Assembly (NCBI RefSeq): GCF_023856365.1
Contig: NW_026042426.1
Location: 186,001-250,000, forward strand
Length of the DNA stretch: 64,000 bases
Origin: Brienomyrus brachyistius
Taxonomy: Eukaryota > Chordata > Actinopteri > Osteoglossiformes > Mormyridae
Direction: 5' to 3'
The stretch's first letter is position 1. Every line of letters starts with the position of its first letter. The notes beneath the pieces were generated by a model. It was not told where the DNA came from and did no database searches. It worked only from the letters and a program-made list of their open reading frames with translations. Below are positions 36,595 to 48,576 of the stretch, piece after piece. Both the position numbers and the translations under genes were made by a program.

Positions 36595-38632
36595 CTATTC
36601 TTCAGTATCTGCATTTAAGACCACCAACTGCTCTTTCTCCTCCTTCGCTCGTCGGCTCAGAGTATTGGACTTGGTAAGTAATGTTGCCCTTTTGGTTCCA
36701 GCAGCACTCTCTGCTTCCTCTGCCATGTGCTCAGCATCCTTTTGTAAACTCTCACATACACTTTCCAGTGAGACTCTCTTCCTCTTGAGTTCCTCAAGTT
36801 TTCTTTTTTGCTTTTCGCTCATCTTTCACCTTTGGTCAGAGGCGCTTTGGTTGCTCCCCCACACACTCTGACATGGTCGCATATAAGCCTCTGTGCAACA
36901 ACTGTTTCCTCTGATAAGTTGCAGGTCTCCACCTCTATTCGTTCCACTTCGGCTTGCCCATAGGACAGCAGCAGCAAGTTCTTGCAGAACATCCAGAGGT
37001 CAGGATAAGGCCCACTAACTTTTTGATGTAAAAAGACATCAACTTTGGATGGTGCTGAAGGAATGAAGGATATAAAATCCAAGCCTTTTGCCTCATTGTG
37101 CAGGTGATTATCAGACTGCTGGGATATTGCATCACCTGTAATTACATTAATTACAGTAGATTAGATGCAGATCAACAATGTCAATACACAGAATCACATG
37201 TAGAATAGGAAAGTGATTTATAACCCAATTTTCCTATGATACCATAAATGTGCAATCATTTTAATTTAATCTTGAGATATCTCTAGGCTCATCAAAGAAA
37301 ATATAACTGGGCTGATGCTTCTTTTCAAACACCAAGAGTCGGTCTTCTAAATACTGCTAAAATCTACGTGTTAACACTATTCAGTTCAGGGACGGATTAT
37401 GGGTTGTGTGGGCCCCTGGGTAAAACGTTCGCGAGGCCCCCCCCCACCACCACCACCTGCACCACCACCACAACCACCACAAGTCAAGGGCCCTTGGCAG
37501 CCAAACACCCTCCCTATAGGGTCAGGGGACCTTGTAGGCAGAGGATCAAAGAATGTAGGCCCTCTAAAATAGACAAACGAAAATACATTGCTGATAAGCG
37601 TTGCAAATTGTTTTGGGCTTGGGGCCCACGGGCCCCCTGCACCCCAAGGGCCCCTGGGCAGCGGCCCCGCTAACCCGGTTTGTAATCCGTCCCTGATTCA
37701 GTTAGATGTGAAAAAAGAAAAGCATAATTTAAAAATAATATTCTGAACTATCCTATTCTTATCCTATGATTTACCAGCAGATATCCTGCCTGCCAACCGA
37801 TTCTCCTGCGCAAACTTCTGCATGAGATTTCTCCTTTTCTGCTGGCAGTTATCTGGCTGGTGTGCATTTTGTTTGGGTCCAAGCACGTCATCTCATGTAC
37901 AATCGAGTACTTCAGAGGGCATTTATCCAAGGCCTTTTTGCACATTTTTGAGAGCACAATCTGGCAATTTTTTTTAATCTGAAGGACACCAAGGTCACTT
38001 CCACTGCCTTTGGCTCCTGACTGTCTCTGACAAAAAGATGGTTTGTCAAATTTCCAGAATCTTTCTGCACACTCAGCCCAAGGTTAACACTACCTCAGCT
38101 GTACATATCAAACCAGCTCAAACTCCATGTTATTCACATATTTTTTACTTCACAATTGTTTGATACATTTGTATGTAAAGATACCAGTGAATTCACAGAA
38201 GTCCCACCTTGATGACAGCCATTCCTATATCCACCTCCTTTGGACTGAGCCAGAGTTTTTGCCTGTACAACAGCTGTACATGTTGCTACACAACACTTAA
38301 ACATTCTATTTCCTCAATGAACTATTTTTTTTGCAGCAAAAGCCATGAAGCAGCAATAAAATCTTTAAAATATGCTTACCAATAAATATGGTTCTCCCAT
38401 TTAAACACATGTAAAGATAAACCATGGATATTTAAAAATCATGGGTTCGTTAATGAGTTTAAATGTTATTGAATGGCTTACCTTAAACTTCTCCAGTAAG
38501 TCTTCAGCGGTGGAGTGGCTCATGTACTGTGATCCCAGAACCAGGACTGCACTCGAGAGCCATTCTCATAATTCACCCAATACCTGACATGCACATCCAG
38601 TTGTTTTCTTTTGATGGTCAGCAGGCTGTCTC
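36595..38632 (-). pseudogene. hAT-like gene remnant (unit 4)
   Basis: Same blocks and lesions: coiled coil 36595-36822, dimerisation-type frame 36819-37082, CPLKY frame 37748-37957. Confidence 0.6.
37387..37695. mobile_element. hAT-type MITE (unit 4)
   Basis: 309 bp, TIRs and flanks intact. Confidence 0.9.
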
Positions 38633-38915
38633 TGGCCATGTCTCGTCATTGTGTATCATGGACAGTAAGAGGGGGATCAATAGAGTGTTGTTATTATAAC
38701 GTCTAAAAAGTCTGTCGATAAATCAATAAGAAAATAAATGAAGTCGTTTTCCGCGAACACGCGAACAGGGGCCGGACCGACTGTAGGGGGCGTGGCCAGA
38801 GACAGCCATAGCTGTCAAGTCTCCCGTTTTGGCCGGGAAACTACCGTATTTTACTTCTCTTTCCCGCCGTCCTCCCGTATTAGTATTTTCCCGTAAATCT
38901 CCCTTATATTATATA

Positions 38916-38989
38916 GTTGCTGGATAGTGTAGTGGTAAGATCGCCGCCTTTCACACGGGAGACCGGGGTTCGAATCCCGGTTGTGGCCA
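38916..38989 (+). tRNA. tRNA-like unit, TTC (unit 4, plus)
   Basis: Identical to the unit 1 copy. The block B sequence upstream has one extra C ('ttttccgcgaac'). Confidence 0.5.
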
Positions 38990-40268
38990 AAAATATATTT
39001 TATATATTTTATATATTTATATTTATATTTATATTATATTTTATATAATTTATATTATTTTATATTTCCTGTCTTAAAATGTAAGGGATACTGGAGCCTG
39101 GTTGCGGTGGTGGGATGGCTCACGGCGGGTGCCGGAAAATTTCCTTTATTTTCAAATCACATTTATTTTCTTATTGATTTATCGACAGACTTTTTAGACG
39201 TTATAATAACAACACTCTATTGATCCCCCTCTTACTGTCCATGATACACAATGACGAGACACATGTTCACTAATGACGAGAACTATTCTATTTTTCATGT
39301 ACAAATCTTGTTCTTGTTCTCTGCTTTCTCCTTTCTCGTTCCCGTCACACCAGATGCATGAGAGATGGAAACCTGGGATATTCAGTCGAATCAGATCAAA
39401 TATGATGCTAAGTTAGTACTAAGTTAAAATATGTTCCGCACTTGTAACATGCACCCATGATTTGGAACAGCAGCATACCTGTCAAGGTTTGGATTTGAAA
39501 ATAAAGGAAATTTTCCGGCACCCGCCGTGAGCCATCCCACCACCGCAACCAGGCTCCAGTATCCCTTACATTTTAAGACAGGAAATATAAAATAATATAA
39601 ATTATATAAAATATAATATAAATATAAATATATAAAATATATGGTCAGCAGGCTGTCTCTGGCCACGCCCCCTACAGTCGGTCCGGCCCCTGTTCGCGAA
39701 AACGACTTCATTTATTTTCTTATTGATTTATCGACAGACTTTTTAGACGTTATAATAACATTGATTACTATTGATTACTGTCCACGATACACACGTTCAC
39801 TAATGACGAGAACTATTCTATTTTTCTCTTATTATTTTATTCTTTATTCTCTTATTATTTTTATCTTTCTCCTTTCTCGTTCCCGTAGATATATATTATT
39901 ATACGGAGATTTACGGAGTCTTCAAAGACGGTCCGGCTCCAGGATCACTGTTGCTGTGGTGTAGATCAGCTGATCTGTAGTAGTCTTCTACGTACATCTT
40001 CTAGTAGACCTTCTGAGGGTACTTCACGCATTCGGAGGGTCCAGGTTTCCAGCTTAGCTTATTTCTTATTTCTCAGGTCAGCTGCTCTTGTATTCAGCCT
40101 ACTAATATATATGTATATGTATATATGTATGTATATAATATATGTATGTATATAATCTCGGAATGTGGGGATGATGATATCTCCCCCCTGACCTGTCGTC
40201 CTGGCTCCCCCTTGTCGTAGCAATCGTGTTGTACCTCATCAATCTCTAGTTGTGATAGCAGTTGTTTC

Positions 40269-40342
40269 TGGCCACAACCGGGATTCGAACCCCGGTCTCC
40301 CGTGTGAAAGGCGACGATCTTACCACTACACTATCCAGCAAC
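40269..40342 (-). tRNA. tRNA-like unit, TTC (unit 4, minus)
   Basis: This copy carries a G-to-A change on the plus strand ('aaggcgacgatc'), altering the anticodon-stem side. It is the only minus copy seen with a stem change. Confidence 0.45.
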
Positions 40343-41451
40343 TATATAATATAATATATATATATATATATTATAAAATAAATGAAGTCGTTTTCGCGAA
40401 CACGCAAACTGTACAAATTGCTAGACATAAAACACAGGACTGGCAACTGTGGTACGTTTTAACACCTTGATAAAAAACTTAAAATCCATAGTAAGTAGGA
40501 CAACCTCATAGAACCTTTACTAGTCATTGTTCAGAAGATTAACACGGATTAAAAACCATTACTATGAAAGCACGCTAATCAGTTAAGTTGATTATGTGGA
40601 GAGAGAGAAAAAAACTGTCTTTGAAAAAGATCAACCATAGAACGAAGCTGCAGCATTGACACCCCCTAGTGGTGATTTGAAGATAGTTCTGTCTGTAGCA
40701 GCTAAGCAGTAGATTTGGCGTCAGGTGCCATGACAAACTCAGTGCTGCTCGGTTTGAACGGCAGAAGCACAAAATAAAGGGGGCATCTACTGCACGCCCC
40801 CCACCCTTGAAAATGGTACAAATTATCATGCAACAGTTTTCTTAAGTAAGTCTTTTTGGGCGTCTGCAGAAACCTCCACGATGCGATTGCCCTGATTAAG
40901 AAGTGCGCAGCGGATACAATTTGGGATGCATCGTTCATCCGATTTATTAATATATAATTATTAGTATGTCTATATTATTTTAGAAACGTTACTTGACGAA
41001 TATTTTTCATTGAGATTGATTCCCCGTTTAAAATTTTGGTGACACTTCATATTTTTTAAGAGAGACAGACAATTTGACGCATGCAATTTGCAGAAATATG
41101 TTGTGCCGCTATAAAGTACACAGGCAGCATGACAAACATAAGTACTCACTGAAGCCACGACATACGCCCGGCTGGCCCCAGCGGTACCCCTAAGAAGAAG
41201 GCTTTTTTCACAACCCACGACCATCACGAGGCAAAAAAAACTGAATAGCCTAGAATTTAGTTAATTACAAGGCACATATTTATTGGAGCAAGAGCTCTAA
41301 CATAAAACTACCTTGTAATTATAAAGTATTATGGCTGTGAACAATGTACAAACAGGCACAGAAAGTAAAATACTCCAAAAATGCAAAGAACCTAAATATT
41401 TTTGTTTCCACCGATTCACTCTTGATGTGTTAGGAGTCACAGTTCAGTAGC

Positions 41452-42906
41452 CTATTCTTCAGTATCTGCATTTAAGACCACCAACTGCTCTTTCTCCTCC
41501 TTCGCTCGTCGGCTCAGAGTATTGGACTTGGTAAGTAATGTTGCCCTTTTGGTTCCAGCAGCACTCTCTGCTTCCTCTGCCATGTGCTCAGCATCCTTTT
41601 GTAAACTCTCACATACACTTTCCAGTGAGACTCTCTTCCTCTTGAGTTCCTCAAGTTTTCTTTTTTGCTTTTCGCTCATCTTTCACCTTTGGTCAGAGGC
41701 GCTTTGGTTGCTCCCCCACACACTCTGACATGGTCGCATATAAGCCTCTGTGCAACAACTGTTTCCTCTGATAAGTTGCAGGTCTCCACCTCTATTCGTT
41801 CCACTTCGGCTTGCCCATAGGACAGCAGCAGCAAGTTCTTGCAGAACATCCAGAGGTCAGGATAAGGCCCACTAACTTTTTGATGTAAAAAGACATCAAC
41901 TTTGGATGGTGCTGAAGGAATGAAGGATATAAAATCCAAGCCTTTTGCCTCATTGTGCAGGTGATTATCAGACTGCTGGGATATTGCATCACCTGTAATT
42001 ACATTAATTACAGTAGATTAGATGCAGATCAACAATGTCAATACACAGAATCACATGTAGAATAGGAAAGTGATTTATAACCCAATTTTCCTATGATACC
42101 ATAAATGTGCAATCATTTTAATTTAATCTTGAGATATCTCTAGGCTCATCAAAGAAAATATAACTGGGCTGATGCTTCTTTTCAAACACCAAGAGTCGGT
42201 CTTCTAAATACTGCTAAAATCTACGTGTTAACACTATTCAGTTCAGGGACGGATTATGGGTTGTGTGGGCCCCTGGGTAAAACGTTCGCGAGGCCCCCCC
42301 CCCACCACCACCACCTGCACCACCACCACAACCACCACAAGTCAAGGGCCCTTGGCAGCCAAACACCCTCCCTATAGGGTCAGGGGACCTTGTAGGCAGA
42401 GGATCAAAGAATGTAGGCCCTCTAAAATAGACAAACGAAAATACATTGCTGATAAGCGTTGCAAATTGTTTTGGGCTTGGGGCCCACGGGCCCCCTGCAC
42501 CCCAAGGGCCCCTGGGCAGCGGCCCCGCTAACCCGGTTTGTAATCCGTCCCTGATTCAGTTAGATGTGAAAAAAGAAAAGCATAATTTAAAAATAATATT
42601 CTGAACTATCCTATTCTTATCCTATGATTTACCAGCAGATATCCTGCCTGCCAACCGATTCTCCTGCGCAAACTTCTGCATGAGATTTCTCCTTTTCTGC
42701 TGGCAGTTATCTGGCTGGTGTGCATTTTGTTTGGGTCCAAGCACGTCATCTCATGTACAATCGAGTACTTCAGAGGGCATTTATCCAAGGCCTTTTTGCA
42801 CATTTTTGAGAGCACAATCTGGCAATTTTTTTTAATCTGAAGGACACCAAGGTCACTTCCACTGCCTTTGGCTCCTGACTGTCTCTGACAAAAAGATGGT
42901 TTGTCA
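41452..42906 (-). pseudogene. hAT-like gene remnant, 5'-truncated (unit 5)
   Basis: Retains the coiled coil (41452-41679), the dimerisation-type frame (41676-41939) and the CPLKY exon. The exon ending LLEKFK is deleted. The deletion joins a new start to the CPLKY exon, producing a 110-codon frame (42606-42938) that exists in no other unit. Confidence 0.6.
42244..42553. mobile_element. hAT-type MITE (unit 5)
   Basis: 310 bp, TIRs and 8-bp flanks intact. Confidence 0.9.
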
Positions 42907-43173
42907 TTGTGTATCATGGACAGTAAGAGGGGGATCAATAGAGTGTTGTTATTATAACGTCTAAAAAGTCTGTCGATAAATCAATAAGAAAATAAATGAA
43001 GTCGTTTTCGCGAACACGGCGAACAGGGGCCGGACCGACTGTAGGGGGCGTGGCCAGAGACAGCCATAGCTGTCAAGTCTCCCGTTTTGGCCGGGAAACT
43101 ACCGTATTTTACTTCTCTTTCCCGCCGTCCTCCCGTATTAGTATTTTCCCGTAAATCTCCCTTATATTATATA

Positions 43174-43247
43174 GTTGCTGGATAGTGTAGTGGTAAGATC
43201 GCCGCCTTTCACACGGGAGACCAGGGTTCGAATCCCGGTTGTGGCCA
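43174..43247 (+). tRNA. tRNA-like unit, TTC (unit 5, plus)
   Basis: Carries a G-to-A change at the base of the T stem ('gaccagggttcg'). The A and B boxes stay intact. Confidence 0.45.
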
Positions 43248-43989
43248 AAAATATATTTTATATATTTTATATATTTATATTTATATTTATATTATATTTT
43301 ATATAATTTATATTATTTTATATTTCCTGTCTTAAAATGTAAGGGATACTGGAGCCTGGTTGCGGTGGTGGGATGGCTCACGGCGGGGTGCCGGAAAATT
43401 TCCTTTATTTTCAAATCACATTTATTTTCTTATTGATTTATCGACAGACTTTTTAGACGTTATAATAACAACACTCTATTGATCCCCCTCTTACTGTCCA
43501 TGATACACAATGACGAGACACATGTTCACTAATGACGAGAACTATTCTATTTTTCATGCCGGGGGTCCCATTTACAAATCTTGTTCTTGTTCTCTGCTTT
43601 CTCCTTTCTCCTTTCTCGTTCCCGTCACACCAGATGCATGAGAGATGGAAACCTGGGATATTCAGTCGAATCAGATCAAATATGATGCTAAGTTAGTACT
43701 AAGTTAAAATATGTTCCGCACTTGTAACATGCACCCATGATTTGGAACAGCAGCATACCTGTCAAGGTTTGGATTTGAAAATAAAGGAAATTTTTCCGGC
43801 ACCCGCCGTGAGCCATCCCACCACCGCAACCAGGCTCCAGTATCCCTTACATTTTAAGACAGGAAATATAAAATAATATAAATTATATAAAATATAATAT
43901 AAATATAAATATATAAAATATATGGTCAGCAGGCTGTCTCTGGCCACGCCCCCTACAGTCGGTCCGGCCCCTGTTCGCGAAAACGACGT

Positions 43990-44377
43990 CATTTATTTTC
44001 TTATTGATTTATCGACAGACCATCATACTTTTTAGACGTTATAATAACAACACTCTATTGATCCCCAAAGAGAGAAATTCTCTCCTTGCCTGCCCCCTCT
44101 TACTGTCCATGATACACAAGCACATTTGTAGAAAAACGTCAGCTTGGAAGCCAAGGCTGGACTTAACCTACTCTATTCTGGTATTCTGTTCTCCCAAGTA
44201 AGGCGTGGGTTCGAATCCAACTTCCGACAAAAGTTCTTCAATCGCTACAGCACAATTTGAGCCACTGATCGGCTTTAATTGCTTTGTTTTATTTTTGCGT
44301 TTCAGGCAAAACTACATAACACTTAAAGACACTTCGGGCATGCAAATGGAGAACGAAATTATAGTTATACCGAATCT
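43990..44377 (+). repeat. direct repeat copy 1 with tRNA-Leu-like core
   Basis: A segment of about 0.38 kb recurs at 44418-44800 and, inverted, at 47175-47553. It starts with the block A sequence, then a small palindrome 'gagagaaattctctc', a tRNA-Leu-like stretch and a tail ending 'tatagttatac.gaatct'. Confidence 0.8.
44138..44229 (+). tRNA. tRNA-Leu-like sequence, copy 1 (likely pseudogene)
   Basis: The start 'gtcagcttgg' and the 3' part 'ggcgtgggttcgaatcc' followed by 'aacttccgaca' resemble a vertebrate tRNA-Leu with a long variable arm. The B box is intact. The D-arm region and acceptor pairing are degraded, so function is doubtful. Confidence 0.45.
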
Positions 44378-44417
44378 CCCGGTCCGGCCCCTGTTCGCGT
44401 GTTCGCGAAAACGACTT

Positions 44418-44800
44418 CATTTATTTTCTTATTGATTTATCGACAGACTTTTTAGACGTTATAATAACAACACTCTATTGATCCCCAAAGAGAGAAATTC
44501 TCTCCTTGCCTGCCCCCTCTTACTGTCCATGATACACAAGCACATATGTAGAAAAACGTCAGCTTGGAAGCCAAGGCTGGACTTAACCTACTCTATTCTG
44601 GTATTCTGTTCTCCCAAGTAAGGCATCCCAAGTTCGAATCCAACTTCCGACAAAAGTTCTTCAATCGCTACAGCACAATTTGAGCCACTGATCGGCTTTA
44701 ATTGCTTTGTTTTATTTTTGCGTTTCAGGCAAAACTACATAACACTTAAAGACACTACGGGCATGTAAATGGAGAACGAAATTATAGTTATAGCGAATCT
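44418..44800 (+). repeat. direct repeat copy 2 with tRNA-Leu-like core
   Basis: Near-identical to 43990-44377. Copy 1 has an extra 'catcata' after 'cgacagac' that this copy lacks. Confidence 0.8.
44558..44652 (+). tRNA. tRNA-Leu-like sequence, copy 2 (likely pseudogene)
   Basis: Differs from copy 1 just before the B box ('ggcatcccaagttcgaatcc'), which weakens the T stem. Confidence 0.4.
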
Positions 44801-44978
44801 TTAGGTTTGGATTTGAAAATAAAGGAAATTTTCCGGCACCCGCCGTGAGCCATCCCACCACCGCAACCAGGCTCCAGTATCCCTTACATTTTAAGACAGG
44901 AAATATAAAATAATATAAATTATATAAAATATAACATAAATATAAATATAAATATATAAAATATATAAAATATATTTT

Positions 44979-45052
44979 TGGCCACAACCGGGATTCGAAC
45001 CCCGGTCTCCCGTGTGAAAGGCGGCGATCTTACCACTACACTATCCAGCAAC
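44979..45052 (-). tRNA. tRNA-like unit, TTC (inverted zone)
   Basis: Same sequence as the unit copies, here preceded on the left by block C in inverted order. Confidence 0.5.
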
Positions 45053-45349
45053 TATATAATATAAGGGAGATTTACGGGAAAATACTAATACGGGAGGACG
45101 GCGGGAAAGAGAAGTAAAATACGGTAGTTTCCCGGCCAAAACGGGAGACTTGACAGCTATGGCTGTCTCTGGCCACGCCCCCTACAGTCGGTCCGGCCCC
45201 TGTTCGCGTGTTCGCGAAAACGACTTCATTTATTTTCTTATTGATTTATCGACAGACTTTTTAGACGTTATAATAACAACACTCTATTGATCCCCCTCTT
45301 ACTGTCCATGATACACAATGACGAGACATGGCCAGAGACAGCCTGCTGA

Positions 45350-46230
45350 CCATCAAAAGAAAACAACTGGATGTGCATGTCAGGTATTGGGTGAATTATG
45401 AGAATGGCTCTCGAGTGCAGTCCTGGTTCTGGGATCACAGTACATGAGCCACTCCACCGCTGAAGACTTACTGGAGAAGTTTAAGGTAAGCCATTCAATA
45501 ACATTTAAACTCATTAACGAACCCATGATTTTTAAATATCCATGGTTTATCTTTACATGTGTTTAAATGGGAGAACCATATTTATTGGTAAGCATATTTT
45601 AAAGATTTTATTGCTGCTTCATGGCTTTTGCTGCAAAAAAAATAGTTCATTGAGGAAATAGAATGTTTAAGTGTTGTGTAGCAACATGTACAGCTGTTGT
45701 ACAGGCAAAAACTCTGGCTCAGTCCAAAGGAGGTGGATATAGGAATGGCTGTCATCAAGGTGGGACTTCTGTGAATTCACTGGTATCTTTACATACAAAT
45801 GTATCAAACAATTGTGAAGTAAAAAATATGTGAATAACATGGAGTTTGAGCTGGTTTGATATGTACAGCTGAGGTAGTGTTAACCTTGGGCTGAGTGTGC
45901 AGAAAGATTCTGGAAATTTGACAAACCATCTTTTTGTCAGAGACAGTCAGGAGCCAAAGGCAGTGGAAGTGACCTTGGTGTCCTTCAGATTAAAAAAAAT
46001 TGCCAGATTGTGCTCTCAAAAATGTGCAAAAAGGCCTTGGATAAATGCCCTCTGAAGTACTCGATTGTACATGAGATGACGTGCTTGGACCCAAACAAAA
46101 TGCACACCAGCCAGATAACTGCCAGCAGAAAAGGAGAAATCTCATGCAGAAGTTTGCGCAGGAGAATCGGTTGGCAGGCAGGATATCTGCTGGTAAATCA
46201 TAGGATAAGAATAGGATAGTTCAGAATATT
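45350..46230 (+). pseudogene. hAT-like gene remnant, plus strand (inverted copy)
   Basis: Contains the exon ending AEDLLEKFK with a GTAAGC donor near 45486 and the exon with KPSFCQRQSGAKG and CPLKYSIVHEM. The same one-base frameshift follows CLDPN. The C-terminal exons are absent because the copy stops in the MITE. Read in this orientation, the exon order and splice-like ends are easiest to see. Confidence 0.6.
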
Positions 46231-46271
46231 ATTTTTAAATTATGCTTTTCTTTTTTCACATCTAACTGAAT

Positions 46272-46503
46272 CAGGGACGGATTACAAACCGGGTTAGCGG
46301 GGCCGCTGCCCAGGGGCCCTTGGGGTGCAGGGGGCCCGTGGGCCCCAAGCCCAAAACAATTTGCAACGCTTATCAGCAATGTATTTTCGTTTGTCTATTT
46401 TAGAGGGCCTACATTCTTTGATCCTCTGCCTACAAGGTCCCCTGACCCTATAGGGAGGGTGTTTGGCTGCCAAGGGCCCTTGACTTGTGGTGGTTGTGTG
46501 TGG
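46272..46503. mobile_element. truncated hAT-type MITE (inverted copy)
   Basis: Only one TIR survives, preceded by the 8-bp flank AACTGAAT (inverse of ATTCAGTT). The other end is lost at the rearrangement junction. Confidence 0.8.
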
Positions 46504-46695
46504 TTTTAAGACAGGAAATATAAAATAATATAAATTATATAAAATATAATATAAATATAAATATAAATATATAAAATATATGGTCAGCAGGCTGTCTCTG
46601 GCCACGCCCCCTACAGTCGGTCCGGCCCCTGTTCGCGTGTTCGCGAAAACGACTTCATTTATTTTATAATATATATATATATATTATATTATATA

Positions 46696-46770
46696 GTTGC
46701 TGGATAGTGTAGTGGTAAGATCGCCGCCTTTCACACGGGGAGACCGGGGTTCGAATCCCGGTTGTGGCCA
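46696..46770 (+). tRNA. tRNA-like unit, TTC (rearranged zone)
   Basis: Has one extra G between the anticodon stem and the T arm ('cacacggggagacc'), which would add a base to the variable region. Boxes A and B are intact. Confidence 0.4.
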
Positions 46771-46941
46771 AAAATATATTTTATATATTTATATTTATAT
46801 TTATATTATATTTTATATAATTTATATTATTTTATATTTCCTGTCTTAAAATGTAAGGGATACTGGAGCCTGGTTGCGGATGGCTCACGGCGGGTGCCGG
46901 AAAATTTCCTTTATTTTCAAATCCAAACCTTGACAGGTATG

Positions 46942-47227
46942 CTGCTGTTCCAAATCATGGGTGCATGTTACAAGTGCGGAACATATTTTAACTTAGTACT
47001 AACTTAGCATCATATTTGATCTGATTCGACTGAATATCCCAGGTTTCCATCTCTCATGCATCTGGTGTGACGTGTTTTCAGACTCTCAGGCTGGCGCAAA
47101 GAAATCTTACGGGAATTGAACGTCTCACTCCGGCCAGCTGACCAAAGTTCGGTAACCTTGGTATTGTGTGTAGGAGATTCGCTATAACTATAATTTCGTT
47201 CTCCATTTACATGCCCGTAGTGTCTTT
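46942..47227 (+). repeat. direct repeat, copy 1 (repeated at 47657-47937)
   Basis: A 0.28-kb segment from 'ttccaaatcatgggtgc' to 'atgcccgtagtgtcttta' recurs about 0.71 kb downstream with few differences. Part also occurs inverted in each array unit (near 24780-24890). Confidence 0.85.
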
Positions 47228-47553
47228 AAGTGTTATGTAGTTTTGCCTGAAACGCAAAAATAAAACAAAGCAATTAAAGCCGATCAGTGGCTCAAATTGT
47301 GCTGTAGCGATTGAAGAACTTTTGTCGGAAGTTGGATTCGAACTTGGGATGCCTTACTTGGGAGAACAGAATACCAGAATAGAGTAGGTTAAGTCCAGCC
47401 TTGGCTTCCAAGCTGACGTTTTTCTACATATGTGCTTGTGTATCATGGACAGTAAGAGGGGGCAGGCAAGGAGAGAATTTCTCTCTTTGGGGATCAATAG
47501 AGTGTTGTTATTATAACGTCTAAAAAGTATGATGGTCTGTCGATAAATCAATA
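47175..47553 (-). repeat. inverted third copy of the tRNA-Leu-like repeat
   Basis: Reverse complement of 43990-44377, ending in block A sequence. It contains the tRNA-Leu-like stretch at 47323-47417 on the minus strand. Confidence 0.8.
47323..47417 (-). tRNA. tRNA-Leu-like sequence, copy 3 (likely pseudogene)
   Basis: Matches copy 2 rather than copy 1 at the T stem. Confidence 0.4.
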
Positions 47554-47656
47554 ACAATATCAATGAAGTCAATGTTTATCTAAAGGAATCAGAATTCAGG
47601 AAAAGCCAGGGGCCGGACCGAGTGTAGGGGGCGTGGCCAGAGACAGCCTGCTGACT

Positions 47657-47937
47657 GTTCCAAATCATGGGTGCATGTTACAAGTCCGGAACATATTTTA
47701 ACTTAGTACTAACTTAGCATCATATTTGATCTGATTCGACTGAATATCCCAGGTTTCCATCTCTCATGCATCTGGTGTGACGTGTTTTCAGACTCTCAGG
47801 CTGGCGCAAAGAAATCTTACGGGAATTGAACGTCTCACTCCGGTCAGCTGACCAAAGTTGGTAACCTTGGTATTGTGTGTAGGAGATTCGGTATAACTAT
47901 AATTTCGTTCTCCATTTACATGCCCGTAGTGTCTTTA
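47657..47937 (+). repeat. direct repeat, copy 2
   Basis: Second copy of 46942-47227. It ends abruptly at 'gtgtcttta', where unique sequence begins and the array-related DNA stops. Confidence 0.85.
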
Positions 47938-48540
47938 ACCGGCTGCACAAACTGGATCCGCCTCCATTACGACACAACTTTGCCCTTATTGGCTTAAGAA
48001 TTTAGTCACATACATGACGTATATCTGCTATTTCTCCCGAGAAGCAGGTAAAGCAGTGGTAACTGCTTTGTAGTTAATTTACCTGGTAAAATTAAGTTTA
48101 AATAAATGATATAAATACTGTAATAGTACTCGTGAGCTTTGTTTATTTGTTATTAGTTATTGTAATGTTGCGCTGCTTTATTTGTTTAATCGTCTAGTCT
48201 GTGGAGACATTCAAGTTAATCAAATAAGAATTGCACTGTACACTGTACATGACCATAAAAACTTTGTATCCTTGAAATAAATGTTTTTGATCTTTTCCTT
48301 GGCAGTTATCTTTTTACACAGGGCCTCTATGTACACGATAGTTTTTTTTTTCACGACTAACAGTATGGATCAGGAGTTGGTTATTGTAAAAGAAGTAATG
48401 TGCATGCAGGTGATATTTGTATAGATTTATCCACACCCTTGTAGCAGTGCTGCCATTGCAGTCAGATCTCGCAAACTAGGAGTATTAGTTGTCTTTATTT
48501 CTCTTTATTTCTTGACGCCAACCCTCTCCATTAATCCGGG
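47938..48540. other. unannotated AT-rich interval
   Basis: No supported gene or repeat boundary. Confidence 0.35.
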
Positions 48541-48576
48541 CTTGGGACTGGCACCTACCTGAGCTGGCTTGCTCCC

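Larger units (their letters stand above)
35546..40405. repeat. tandem unit 4
   Basis: The offset from unit 3 is 4864 bp. It shares the 34437-type deletion with unit 3 and the 'aacattgattactattgatt' variant with unit 2, a mosaic pattern that fits exchange between units. Confidence 0.95.
40406..44028. repeat. tandem unit 5, internally deleted and truncated
   Basis: The offset from unit 4 is 4860 bp. About 0.6 kb is missing at 42906, where the text passes from 'gatggtttgtca' straight to 'ttgtgtatcatgg'. The two unit-1 breakpoints (near 23440 and 24044) share GTCA, consistent with a microhomology deletion. The right half beyond about 44028 diverges into the rearranged zone. Confidence 0.9.
44801..46503 (-). 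repeat. inverted partial copy of the array unit
   Basis: From about 44970 to 46503 the text is the reverse complement of unit 1 positions roughly 24400 down to 22855. It includes a tRNA-like unit, block A/B, the hAT-like exons and a cut MITE. The break at about 46503 lies inside the MITE's (CCA)-rich tract, where it joins block C sequence. Confidence 0.85.

Noticed and set aside
20943..44028. Array as a pure assembly artefact
   Set aside because: Units differ by private and shared indels and one has a distinct deletion, which simple duplication of the same reads would not give. It cannot be excluded fully without reads.
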